Origin: Phytophthora sp. 'mugwort'
Taxonomy: Eukaryota; Oomycota; Peronosporomycetes; Peronosporales; Peronosporaceae
Length of the DNA stretch: 64,000 nucleotides
Direction: 5' to 3'
NCBI GenBank assembly: GCA_033558025.1
Contig: JAUCEF010000004.1
Location: 806,001-870,000, forward strand
Shown here: positions 32,006 to 41,201 of the stretch, piece after piece
How positions within the stretch are numbered: position 1 is the first letter of the stretch
How the letters are laid out: every line of letters begins with the position of its first letter
Translations under genes and position numbers: made by a program
Notes under the pieces: model-generated
Told to the model about the DNA's origin: nothing
The model's database searches: none
Seen by the model: only the letters and a program-made list of their open reading frames with translations

Positions 32006-32434
32006 CTACTGCCATCGACTTTCGAGCTGCTTTGGCTTTCTGCCTCTGTTGTACTTCAACGCCTTTGTGATCGATTTGACCTTGGGCTTCTTGAACTTTG
32101 CCTTCGAGGTGACGACGACATTATAGTTGCCACACCCAGGGAAGGATGTCAGGTCAGGGCAACGGCCCGCAAACTCCGTGTCCACCTTGCATCCTGTCAC
32201 GCTGAAGTTGTATGTGTTCTTCTTAACCTCCAGGTTGTGGACCGTGTAGACGCAAATGAGCGTAGAGACGTCGGAACTGTAAGCGTCAACGTCGTCCAGC
32301 GCCGTCAGAAGCATTTCCTTATCAGCTTCAGTCACATTAGCACTAGACTGGCGTGGGGCTGCGTCTTGGGCGTTGGAGACGGCCAGAAACGCCAAACCGA
32401 AGAAAGAAACAGCGATGGAACGGAAGAACGGCAT
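32006..32434 (-). CDS. EPIC-related secreted protein with both cystatin loops replaced
   Basis: The 142-residue product begins with a signal peptide (MPFFRSIAVSFFGLAFLAVSNA) and keeps the family framework: 'MLLTALDDVDAYSSDVSTLICVYTVHNLE', 'YNFSVTGCKV' and 'YNVVVTSK'. However, where EPICs have QxVxG this protein has 'LEVKKNTYNF', and where they have Pro-Trp it has 'SKAKFKKPKV'. The N-terminal Gly pair is also missing. A basic tail ('KYNRGRKPKQLESRWQ') is added. On family knowledge, loss of all three contact elements should abolish papain-family inhibition, so the protein has probably taken a new role or is in decline; the frame is intact and the core promoter retained. Confidence 0.82.
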   Translation of the reverse strand: MPFFRSIAVSFFGLAFLAVSNAQDAAPRQSSANVTEADKEMLLTALDDVDAYSSDVSTLICVYTVHNLEVKKNTYNFSVTGCKVDTEFAGRCPDLTSFPGCGNYNVVVTSKAKFKKPKVKSITKALKYNRGRKPKQLESRWQ

Positions 32435-32481
32435 GGCGGTTGGTTGCTAGGACTTTGGGAGGAGGCGTGATCCGATGGAAG

Positions 32482-32498
32482 AGAATTTGGGAATGAAG
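32482..32498 (-). promoter_or_regulatory. Core-promoter-like element of the loop-less EPIC gene
   Basis: On the minus strand it reads CTTCATTCCCAAATTCT, a good match by eye to GCTCATTYYNCAWTTT, about 50 nt before the ATG. The same words are conserved in the duplicate at about 34190-34206. Confidence 0.5.
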
Positions 32499-32699
32499 AC
32501 GCAGCAGTAAATCGACTCGAGATGTAGGATGTTGTCGTGCGACGACAAGAGCGACTTGCCCTCATACGACCGAGCAGAGCTTTTAATCAACCCTGCTGGC
32601 GTGTTTACCAGCACGTGACCGTCATCATGAAGGACTCGACCACCTGAATCGTAGCTGAACACGTGCATATCCACGTGTTCAGATATACAAAGTGATATT

Positions 32700-33513
32700 C
32701 ATGTGTTCAGTTACGATTCAGATGGTCGAGTCTTCCAAGCTTTCGCCTATCGACATGAATGACAGAACATGAAAGAATACAACGTATTTTATATATATTT
32801 TTATGTATTAATAGCGCTCGCCAAGTCTTTGGACTCGAAATCTTACTTCAATTGCTGCTATGGACAAAGTTGACATTAGCTGCGAGTAGAATAAGTGTGT
32901 GTGTGTAAACTTATGTTTTTACTATCTCACAAGACGTAACAATCCATGTTGACAGTGCTGAGTATTTTCATCTACTAACGTTACATCTTAGGTAAGTAGT
33001 AAATTGTGTAGCGAATAATTAGTAGAAATTCTACACGGTATACAGATAACGTCAGACTATCGACCGGTTTGACTGACGAGCAACACGTGCACATGACACG
33101 TGGGTATGATTCGTTGATTGAATATTGTGAGTCCTAAGCAAAAGTCTAGCAAAACGCTGGTGATGCTCATTCGAATAAATCTGCGCCCGAAAAGCAAACT
33201 ACCGTACCTTTAATCTCATGAGAACTTTTACACCTGTACGCAAATGAGAACATTTATTAATAACGTTAACATCTATTGTAGCGCATAAAAATGCTGAAAG
33301 CTATGTTTCATTAAAAATATATATACATTTTTGTATTTCTATTTTGAGACGCTGACCTAGAGGTCTGTGAGAGAAAAAAAAATAACTAAAATCGAAGTTC
33401 GACTGGCAAGTGCTAAGGCAAGAATTTTCGCCTACTTTTTGGGTTCCTTGCTTAGGGACTTGCCACTTGACTTTAGTTTTTGCTTCGTGATCAAAAATAC
33501 GTTTTCATAAAAT
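32700..33513. other. AT-rich intergenic between EPIC copies
   Basis: No gene is supported. A(n)/T(n)-rich sequence with TATATAT tracts and a short (TG)n run near 32897. A near-inverted word pair 'ACACGTG..GATTC' around 32655-32725 may reflect local rearrangement. Confidence 0.45.
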
Positions 33514-33601
33514 GTTGTACGACAAATTACAATTTCGGGTGACTGGCTGCCTTGTCTGCATTGCAGCCAGTCACGCCGAAATTATAATTTGTCGTACCAA
33601 C
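33514..33601. repeat. Fold-back palindrome at the 3' end of an EPIC gene
   Basis: Arms of about 37 bp (33514-33550 and 33563-33601) are complementary except for two one-base indels and one mismatch, around a 12-bp spacer. The arms are the gene's own 'YNFGVTGC' coding segment in inverted orientation. The inverted copy replaces the normal 3' coding part. Confidence 0.9.
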
Positions 33602-33805
33602 GGCCGATGTTTGCGTTTTCAGGCAATAAATTTTGTAGACGCTGACAAATTTGGTGACTTCGGGACTGTAGGCGTCCACAATACCCAAGGCCGCGAACAG
33701 CTTCTCGCTGTCTGCATTAGTTCGGCTGGCTATTGACCACCCGCCTATAACTTCTTGAGCGGCTAAGAGCGTCAAACAGAAGAGCGACGAAGCTAGGGTA
33801 CTCAT
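33527..33805 (-). CDS. EPIC-type cystatin-like protein, C-terminally truncated (copy B)
   Basis: A 92-residue frame starts with MSTLASSLFCLTLLAA (signal peptide) and 'EVIGGWS' (the N-terminal Gly pair). It keeps 'VDAYSPEVTKF' and 'NYNFGVTGCN' but ends shortly after, because the sequence turns into an inverted copy of itself. The first loop reads QTSAVG, an apparent one-residue insertion into QxVxG, and the Pro-Trp loop is absent. It would encode only two thirds of a cystatin fold. I regard it as a recently damaged gene; a product may still be made but is unlikely to inhibit proteases. Start codon choice rests on the signal peptide. Confidence 0.65.
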   Translation of the reverse strand: MSTLASSLFCLTLLAAQEVIGGWSIASRTNADSEKLFAALGIVDAYSPEVTKFVSVYKIYCLKTQTSAVGTTNYNFGVTGCNADKAASHPKL

Positions 33806-34126
33806 CTTGATAGGACTTGAATTGGCTGTACGATGAACCGTAGAAGTTCTGGAATGAAGATGCCGAGGAAAGAGCGAGCAAACGTGATGAGGGCTGTCGT
33901 CCGTCGAAAGCATGACGAGCAAAGCTTTTTAACCAATTCCCCGACTGTTGTAAGGCCATGTCGTGGATAGGTTGGGTAGAGAGCTGGAGGTGTTACATTA
34001 ATGAACCAAGCCGCCGATAAATTCTTCATATTAAGACACGGAACAATTCTGCGTGGAATTGCTACGTAGTATCACGAAGCTTCTAAAGTAGATGAATCAC
34101 GTGGTGGGCATCCGATGGGTTGATCA

Positions 34127-34360
34127 AACAGAGAGAAACAGCGATGGAACGGAGGAACGGCGTGGTTGGTTGTCAGGACTGTGGGAGGAGGCGTGATCCG
34201 ATGGAAGAGAATTTGGGAATGAAGACGCAGCAGTAACTCGGCTCGAGCTGTGGAATGTTGTCGTACAACGACAAGAGCAACTTCCCTCACGCGACCGAGT
34301 AAAGCTTTTAATCAATCCGGCTGGTGTGTTTGCCAGCGGGAGATCGTCATCATGAAACAT
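34127..34360 (-). pseudogene. EPIC copy A': promoter and lost start of the 32-kb gene's duplicate
   Basis: About 220 bp match the 5' flank and first codons of the gene at 32.4 kb at roughly 85% by eye, including the core-promoter words and the 'FLRSIAVSL' coding start. The ATG has become ACG, and similarity stops after about ten codons. It lies upstream of copy B in the same order as copy A upstream of copy B', so it marks the duplication unit. Confidence 0.7.
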
Positions 34361-34603
34361 AGTCCAACCAAGAAGGTTAGGTTCATTCGGCCCACATGGA
34401 ATTAGAGCACGGGGAGGTTTGTCTGCTGCAACGCATTATACAACGTATTCGGCTACAATTCAGGTGGTCGAGTGAGGGTAAAGTTGAAGAGTACAACGAA
34501 TTATATATATTTTTTTGAACAATTGCACCTCTCTTTCTGGTCTATGGTTTTGTGCGAGCCGCGTGTCCAATTGCTAACTTACCTCGTGGCTCTGTACAGC
34601 ATC

Positions 34604-35092
34604 ATGGTACGCTGCAGACTGCGCCCTACTGCAGCCTGCAGTAGGGCTATCTCTCCCAACTGTTGTGCCCTGACACATCTGCTGCGTGCTGTGCTGCTCT
34701 GTATTCTAGGGAGCATCGGACAAGGCTGTTGGCCTCGTGCTACTGGTTATAAGCGTCATCGTATACCTCTACTACAGCATCTGGGTGCTGCTCACGGTAC
34801 GCTCGACAAGATTGCCTTGATGGGGAAGGTAGAACGGAGTTCTATGGCCCACTTACACCATTATCATTGCTCGATGCAGCCGTTCATTGACGAGGATCAC
34901 TCCATCCAGCAGTTCTTCCTGCCGTACCACTACGCCATTAGCATCCCCGCCGTGCTGCTGGTGCTGCTCTTCAGCGGCGCTGCCACCTTTATCGGCATGG
35001 TTATGATCAGTAGTCAGAAGAAGAGGGGAAAAGCGAGTAGAACTAGCTATGGCCTACTGGACCGTAGCAGGAAGCCGAGAGCGACATGCTGA
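34604..35092 (+). CDS. DPM2: Dolichol-phosphate mannosyltransferase regulatory subunit 2
   Basis: Three exons: 34604-34606, 34710-34796 and 34880-35092, giving 100 residues. The first exon holds only the ATG, followed by GTACGC; the acceptor TTCTAG joins it to 'GASDKAVGLVLLVISVIVY'. Two hydrophobic helices are present: one in exon 2, and 'AISIPAVLLVLLFSGAATFIG' in exon 3, after 'PFIDEDHSIQQFFLP', which is the family hallmark (human: PFIDSQHVIHKYFLP). DPM2 is an ER membrane protein that stabilises the DPM1 catalytic subunit and assists GPI-GlcNAc transferase, so it serves N-glycosylation and GPI anchors. The C-terminus has about 15 more residues than animal DPM2. The first intron contains a perfect 11-bp hairpin at 34623-34647. 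Confidence 0.88.
   Translation: MVRCRLRPTAACSRAISPNCCALTHLLRAVLLCILGSIGQGCWPRATGYKRHRIPLLQHLGAAHGTLDKIALMGKVERSSMAHLHHYHCSMQPFIDEDHSIQQFFLPYHYAISIPAVLLVLLFSGAATFIGMVMISSQKKRGKASRTSYGLLDRSRKPRATC
34623..34647. repeat. Hairpin in DPM2 intron 1
   Basis: GCCCTACTGCA and TGCAGTAGGGC flank a 3-nt loop. It begins 16 nt after the donor site and could bring the single-codon exon closer to its acceptor. Confidence 0.8.
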
Positions 35093-35339
35093 TGGTATGG
35101 AGGTCAATTAGTGGAATGGTCGGGAGCTTAATTCGACGAATGTACGCGATCTATGTTTCGTTCATTGAACACCAACCGAGATGGTTGCATCAGTCATCGA
35201 GTCCTTAATCATCTCCCGTGGACGGGACACTGCAGACCGCAAATGACCAGCTAGCGACGCGCCATCAGCCGCTGCGAAGACTCACTCTTCACGTCTGCAA
35301 GCAGGTTGTCACCGTCTAAGTTAAGAACTCGCTGTCAAA

Positions 35340-35990
35340 TTATTGGGCAGCACCCTCAGCCGGCGCCGGGAGCGTGCTCTGCGGCTGCGACACCATGTAG
35401 CCCATGCCCTGGATCTGGTTGTAGCTGAAGCCCTTGCTCACCAGCTCCTTTACCACCTCATTCGTCTGCTCCTCACGCAACATCTGAGGACAGCAATACA
35501 AGCAGCAAACCATTGTCAGTAAAGACAACCTCGGCATCAAAAAGCATTTCCTAGTAGCTGCTGCATTTAGACACACCTCAATGCTCAGGGGGACCAGTGT
35601 CACCAGCAAGGTCGTCGAGAGAACCCACAGCCACCGGCCCGAGGTCTTCCAGCTCTGAACCACCACGTGAAGACAGAGAACAAAATCAGACACCACATTC
35701 ATGGCTGCCCTTATAAATAATACGTCCTTAGCAACACAGACTTACATTGATAGCGAAGTTGATCCCGCCCTTAACTGGGCCAGACTGGCGAATCCGGGTC
35801 GGGAGGTTCAGGAACAGCTCCTGCAGTGGCAATCACACAAACAATGTTCAGCACGTCGTTATGACACGACAGTTAAGCCAACGAGATCGGAACTACGGCA
35901 GCTCATCTGCAGCTTACACACCTTCAGACCTGCATTGTTCGGCCCCTTTTTGTCCTTACCCAGTTCGCGCAGCGCTCCGATAGCCGACAT
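35340..35990 (-). CDS. Mitochondrial import receptor subunit TOM22/TOM9-like
   Basis: Four short exons (35990-35922, 35820-35746, 35654-35577, 35483-35340) with GT-AG introns of 76-101 nt all join in phase 0 to give 121 residues. The membrane segment and its context, 'SGRWLWVLSTTLLVTLVPLSIEMLREEQTNEV', follow plant TOM9 ('[32 protein letters not shown]') closely. The N-terminal cytosolic part is short and lacks the acidic domain of fungal and animal Tom22, as in plants. TOM22/TOM9 organises the outer-membrane translocase and contacts Tom20 and Tom40. The C-terminal 35 residues face the intermembrane space and are Gln/Pro-rich. Confidence 0.82.
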
Positions 35991-36088
35991 GTTTCCTCTT
36001 CTCGGTATTGACCTCCGGTCGTTCTTGATAGTGTGGCCAACAATCCTCGCCCCAACACAACCTCTATTATTTTATATCAGTATGCGTT

Positions 36089-37775
36089 TTACCAGTTTCG
36101 CAGGACGTCTTGAAGCTCTTGCAGGATGAGCTCTTCGTTAAACTGGTCTTGCGGAATGTTCTCGTGCTGCTGCAGCTCGATACACGTATCACGAAGCTGA
36201 CTAACTTGCGACTGCCTCGCGATAGAGCCGAGAGATTTTGCAATGAGAGGCGCGAAATTCTTGACGAGGTCGTGGTCTTGCTGCTGCTGGGGAGTGCTCA
36301 GTCGTCCGAAATCAGTGAGTTGCTGAAGTATGGACCGACAGCATGTCTGCACACCGTCAGCGTAACACAGATCAAGCGTGCTCTTCTTCAAACTGCCATA
36401 TTTCATGCCGCTATCAACGATAGCACCATCAACGCATACGTCGATTGCCAAGACGAGGCGGATCGGACCATCGACATCTTCAACTTCCCGTCCAGATTTT
36501 CGCAAAGGAGCAACGACGAGTTGGTTTACTAGGTGTGAGCTCGCTCGGTGGCAGCGGAGACCGTACTTCTTCCATACTTTCCAGGAGATGACCCCCTTGG
36601 TAATTCCGCAGAGGAAGAAATCTTCGCCGTTGATAAGCGGGGCGTGGTTGGCGTAGCGCAGTAGACAGATCTCGATGTCGCTCTGCCCATTCGGCTCCAT
36701 ATCCCCAAGCATCAGCGCGACACAGCTGACGGAGAAGAAATCTTCATCATGGACCGCGTACAAGATATCATCCACGATAGCCCCCAGGTCTGCAGCAAAC
36801 CGATCGATCGGTTCTTCTCTGTGCTGGCACTCGACGATGGTGCTGATGTCTCCAACATCAAAGCTGAACTGCACGCCAACAAACGGAGGGGCTGTGTACC
36901 TCAAACTCTGAAAATAGAGAGCCAGCGTATCTGCTGCGTCCTCGACATCCGACATATCACTTGGACAGGGGATAGATAGTCGCATCTCCGTCCCGGAGAA
37001 GTGCTGATGGTCTTCATTTACAGTAAAATGGGCTACTTTCTTCACCACCGCCGTCTCCTCGGAGTCAGGATCGATGCGAAGCTGCACGTACAAAATACCA
37101 TCGGAGTTGGAGGTCGTTGTGATTTTTAAACTTGCATCGCTCGTATGTATCTGGCTGTATAGCATCGCCCCCTTCAGTCCAACACCTATGGCGCCGTTTT
37201 CAGAACATAAATTAAGCTCCTGCAACTCCATTAAGCCAAAAAGCACACTAACGCACCATATTTTCCATTGGTACAACCTCCTCCACCCTCTACACCAGTC
37301 TTTGTCGTCTCGAAGGCGTTACAGCAGAGCAATTTAACCTGGTGCGCGTGCATACCGGAGCCCGTATCGGCGCATACGATGTCAATGCTGCCAGAATTTT
37401 CATTCAACTTGACGTTGACCCGCAGCAACTCGAGCGGCGCTTCGTCCCACGAATCGTCTAATCCCAAGGCTTGCGTCGCGTCCAGAGCTGGGCAGAATGC
37501 ACATTACATCTCTATTTGCTTTTCAAGACTGTATCAAGAAGTTCTTGATACAGCCTTCACCCATTTTATAGCTCAGACGCACCATTCTCGAACAACTCCT
37601 TGACAGCTTGCACCAGCGCGTCTCGACGTGTTCCGAACCCTAACAACTCCAAGTTGTTGCGTATAAACTGCGCGCCACGGTCTCTGCGCTTCCTCGCCGT
37701 CTTCATCCTCCTGTCTCCTGCGTCCGAAAGCGGTTCCGCGCGCGCAACAAGCAAAGTGACCATCACTCCGCTCAT
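36089..37775 (-). CDS. Topoisomerase VI subunit B-like GHKL ATPase (TOP6B/MTOPVIB type)
   Basis: Three exons (37775-37583, 37487-37257, 37185-36089) encode 506 residues. The GHKL motifs are complete: 'FGTRRDALVQAVKELFENALDA' with the ATP-Mg Asn (split by intron 1), 'CADTGSGM' and 'KYGVGLKGAMLYSQ' (glycine-rich lid, split by intron 2), and a Top6B-style transducer follows ('GTEMRLSIP', 'SLRYTAPPFVGVQF'). The N-terminal 'GAQFIRNNLELLGF' matches the archaeal Top6B entry helix. The size fits meiotic TOP6B-like proteins (MTOPVIB/TOP6BL), which pair with SPO11 to make meiotic breaks, better than the longer somatic Top6B. Unlike the divergent animal TOP6BL, the ATP-binding motifs look intact. The gene is head to head with the mitochondrial carrier gene. 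Confidence 0.78.
37529..37553. repeat. 25-nt perfect palindrome in intron 1 of the TOP6B-like gene
   Basis: CTGTATCAAGAA-G-TTCTTGATACAG occupies the middle of a 95-nt intron. Confidence 0.85.
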
Positions 37776-37891
37776 TCTAGTTGAACCTTTACAAAATCAT
37801 ATTTGAGCCTGTCCAATCGCATAGGCCTACGTACTCTACCATTCGTCAAGCCCGTCCTCAGACTCAGCTTAGTGTGCCCGTGACGACGACC

Positions 37892-38931
37892 ATGACGCTC
37901 AAGGAGCTGTTGACCGATGATCAATGGCGCAGAGTGATCCACACGACTGCAGGTCTGGGCGCCGGTGCCATATCCACAGTGATGCTGTACCCGTTGGACC
38001 TGGTGAAGGTGCGCTACCAGGTGCACGAGAGGTCTGCCCACGCTTACCGCTCACTGGGACACGCGTTCCGCTCCATCGTGGCGGAAGAAAGCATGCGTGC
38101 GCTGTTCCGCGGCATGAGTCCAGCACTTTATGGAGCGACAATTTCGTGGGGAATCTACATGCTCGTGTACCAGAACGCTAAGGAGCGCTACGCCCGTATG
38201 GCCGACGAAGGATGGATCCAAGGCTCGTGGCAGCACTTCTTCTCTGGCATCGAGGCTGGAGTGATCTGCGTGCCCCTAACGAACCCCATTTGGCTCATCA
38301 AGATCCGCATGCAAGTGCAAAGCAACAAACGACTGCAAGCAAGTGTCACTGGCAAGGACGCAGCGAAGAAATTAGTGGAGAATATACCCTATCGAAGCGT
38401 ATCAGGTGCATTGGAAAACGATTTTGACAAGGGTGCGGTTGCTGGTAAGAGATGAGGCTAATTTGTCCTTTGATTGTTTGCTGCTTTGTAGATGCTTTCC
38501 GGCGGATTGTAGCAGAAGAAGGGGCTTCGGCGCTATACAAGGGTATGATACCGGCGCTGTTCCTCACGACCAATGGAGCGATCAAATTTGTAGCGTACGA
38601 GCGCCTGAAGGGTCTATACCAGACGCACTGGAGCCCCGAGATGGATGTGATCCCGACACTTGTGATGGGCGCCGTGGCGCAGTCTATTGCATCTACTGCG
38701 ACATACCCATACCAGGTGATTAAAGCTCGATTACAACAGGGCGGCCCCTCGGCAAACAAGTACACAGGCACTTGGGACTGCACGATGAAGATCATCCGCC
38801 ACGAAGGCTACATTGGGTTGTTCAAGGGCTTGTCCGCGAACATTCTGAAGGTAATGCCAACTGGCGCCATTATTTTCGCCGCCTACGAGCAGATTCAGTG
38901 CACCATGAAGACCATGCTGCTGGACGAGTGA
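37892..38931 (+). CDS. Mitochondrial carrier, folate/FAD (SLC25A32) type
   Basis: Two exons (37892-38405 and 38492-38931) encode 317 residues, the normal carrier size. Three mitochondrial-carrier repeats are present, with signatures 'YPLDLVKVRYQ' (first), 'NPIWLIKIRMQ' (second) and 'YPYQVIKARLQ' (third), each followed by an acidic 'F/LRGM' or 'YKGM' block. The second repeat's 'PIWLIK' variant is characteristic of the folate/FAD/pyrimidine-nucleotide branch, and 'GAGAISTVMLYPLD' and 'VMPTGAIIFAAYE' fit the same branch. The protein sits in the inner mitochondrial membrane. The intron lies after 'YRSVS' in phase 1. The ATG is 116 bp from that of the divergent TOP6B-like gene. Confidence 0.87.
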
Positions 38932-39143
38932 GCATCATCATCAGTGGCCAAGGACGACTGTGAAGCAATAGAGTATACTTCAAGAGCTCGCACGCAACGT
39001 GACTGCTAACCGAACGTGAACCAAGAAATAAATTTTGTTGGAGCACAAACAAGCGTGAAAAGTCTATTATATATGTAGATGGCGCACGAAGTCTGACTAA
39101 GAGAAGACCCAATCTCCAGCCTCCTCCAGGTCACGCAGCTTTT

Positions 39144-39686
39144 TTAAAACATTTCGTCTTCAACGCGGAGGTACTCGCCAATGTCTGCTTGATGCAGCAC
39201 CACGTAGGCCGTGGGTTCCAGGTCTTTGCACATCTCTGTTGCCTGCGCGGCGATACCGAAGCCCAGCGGGATGTCGTTCATGCTGTATACGACCACGCCG
39301 GCGTACTGCGGTGTACCCTCCGTGATACGGCCAAGACCGGACTTGACGACGTTGTTGCCGTACAGGAAGGACATCTCCGAGTTAGGCTTGATCCAGACTT
39401 TATACTTGGCGTATTGGGCCAGATAGTCCAGGAAGGTGATGCGCAGGTGGAACTTCTTAGTCTTGGTAAGCTTGCCCACGGCCGTGCCGATGCTTAGCAG
39501 TTCGTCTGTGCCAATGTTGGTGGACTGGCGCATGAGTTTATCGCTGCAGTAGTACACGATGTTGCCGTGCAGGCGGAAGCAGTACTTCTCATCGGGCCGC
39601 GTAACCAGGTGCTGCACGTTGCGGCCGATGTACTTGCTAATCTTCTCGAACACCGTGGTCATCTCATCGTCGGTAAGCGGGCGCAT
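39144..39686 (-). CDS. NIP7: 60S ribosome biogenesis protein NIP7
   Basis: A single exon of 180 residues, exactly the usual NIP7 length, starting MRPLTDDEM. It matches across the whole family: '[10 protein letters not shown]', '[14 protein letters not shown]', '[22 protein letters not shown]', and a C-terminal PUA domain with '[15 protein letters not shown]' and '[18 protein letters not shown]'. NIP7 binds pre-rRNA and is needed for 27S pre-rRNA processing in the nucleolus. An upstream in-frame extension of 18 codons was rejected because the family begins at this Met. It is divergent from RPS16, with 240 bp between the ATGs, so two ribosome-related genes share one promoter region. Confidence 0.95.
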   Translation of the reverse strand: MRPLTDDEMTTVFEKISKYIGRNVQHLVTRPDEKYCFRLHGNIVYYCSDKLMRQSTNIGTDELLSIGTAVGKLTKTKKFHLRITFLDYLAQYAKYKVWIKPNSEMSFLYGNNVVKSGLGRITEGTPQYAGVVVYSMNDIPLGFGIAAQATEMCKDLEPTAYVVLHQADIGEYLRVEDEMF

Positions 39687-39926
39687 GGTTGACGTACTCG
39701 GGTGCAATGCTCCAGTAGATGCCTTGTGCCAGTGGTTCACTGGTTAGCGTCGACGTACCTGCCAAACCGCATACATCATTCATCTAATTAGACTTTCGTC
39801 CAATAACAAAAGTACCTTCTTTGGATTGGCGGAAAGTGGAGGCTCGGATTGGTTGGTCGGCGTAGTGCATGGCTGTGGGGGGCTTATCGGCCGCTAGCAT
39901 TGCTAATTTTCGCACAGGCATCAGAA

Positions 39927-40856
39927 ATGGAGGGCAAGATTGAATCGGTGCAGGTCTTCGGCCGCAAGAAGAACGCTACGGCTGTCGCTTACTGCAAGCG
40001 CGGCCACGGCCTCATCAAGGTTAACGGCACGCCCATCGAGCTCGTGGAGCCCGAGATTCTGCGCGTCAAGACCTACGAGCCCGTGCTCCTGCTGGGCCAG
40101 CAGCGTTTCGCCAACGTACGATGATTTTTTCTCGCAGTAGCTGCTATGCGCGACAGCTTTGGTATCGACATGGATGGATGGACATGACGACGACCCGCTT
40201 CGCCTCGGCTTCGGGTCGTCTCTCTAGTCAATCCTAGAACACGCACAGGGGTGTTAACTTCGCTATGCTTCCTCACTCCGGTGACAGCTAGTGTACCACC
40301 ATTCGGATCGTCGACAGCTTGTGCTGCTCTGGCTTATAGTGTCCACCCACCACAACCCCCACGCTCTGCTGTGTAAAGCGCTCGCACCACCCAAATAATC
40401 TGTGTGCATGCTCTGTTTACCGTCGTGTAAATACCATGCTGTCGCAACTGGCTTGCAATCCCCCTCCCTACCTGACGATCGATATGGTGCGCTGACGTGT
40501 TGTTACTTTGACGCCGATGAACCCCAGGTGGACATTCGCATCCGCGTGAAGGGTGGTGGTCACACCGCTCAGATCTACGCGATCCGTCAGGCCATCGCCA
40601 AGGCGATCGTTGCCTACTACCAGAAGTGTAAGTTGTTCCGTCGATGGAGGTTTTCGGATGTTGTGAAGAACAGCAGTGCTGACTTTGTGTTTTCTTCTGC
40701 TGCTATACAGACGTGGACGAGGCCTCCAAGAAGGAGATCAAGGACATCCTGCTTGCCTACGACCGTACCCTCCTTGTCGCCGACCCGCGTCGTTGCGAGG
40801 CCAAGAAGTTCGGTGGTTCCAGCGCCCGCGCTCGCTTCCAGAAGTCGTACCGTTAA
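39927..40856 (+). CDS. RPS16: 40S ribosomal protein S16 (uS9)
   Basis: Three exons (39927-40115, 40528-40627, 40711-40856) give 144 residues, like human RPS16 (146). The match is continuous: '[19 protein letters not shown]', '[17 protein letters not shown]', '[16 protein letters not shown]' and the invariant C-terminus 'RARFQKSYR', whose Arg-Tyr-Arg tail reaches the decoding site. Both introns have GT-AG ends. A GCACAG|G acceptor-like site lies 10 nt before the ATG and suggests an additional intron in the 5' UTR. It is a core component of the small ribosomal subunit. Intron 1 (412 nt) is long for this window; I found no convincing snoRNA in it. Confidence 0.96.
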
Positions 40857-41201
40857 GCGGCGTCATCCAGCCGAGGGGTCGCTCCTGCCTTTGGTGGTCT
40901 ATGCCGTCCAAGTGGCTTGCTGCTGTTGGTGTGCACTGGCTTGTGGCTGTGTCATATTTGGTAGCGCTAGGCATTTCAGGCTGGAGCTCATAAAGCCCTT
41001 AATAAACGTGCGATAAGTTAGCGGCAATTTTGCTCTCTCCAACCTCATTGTTCTAAATGTACAATACTGGTAGTATATTAATCAAATTGTATTTTTAAAA
41101 GAAGGCAACGATTGGATAGAAAACTACTGTAGTATTCGTACTTAAAAGCGTCAACAGCTATCCGAAATGTTACCATACAGTATTCGAAAGGAGCTTGAGC
41201 T

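Noticed and set aside
35701..36129. 142-codon plus-strand frame
   Set aside because: Antisense to the first exons and introns of the TOM22/TOM9-like gene and without its own features.
36110..36656. Plus-strand frames of 90-140 codons
   Set aside because: Antisense to the third exon of the TOP6B-like gene, which has clear motifs.
40116..40527. Box C/D snoRNA in RPS16 intron 1
   Set aside because: GATGATT near the donor and CTGA words exist, but no RTGATGA/CTGA pair with a terminal stem was found.
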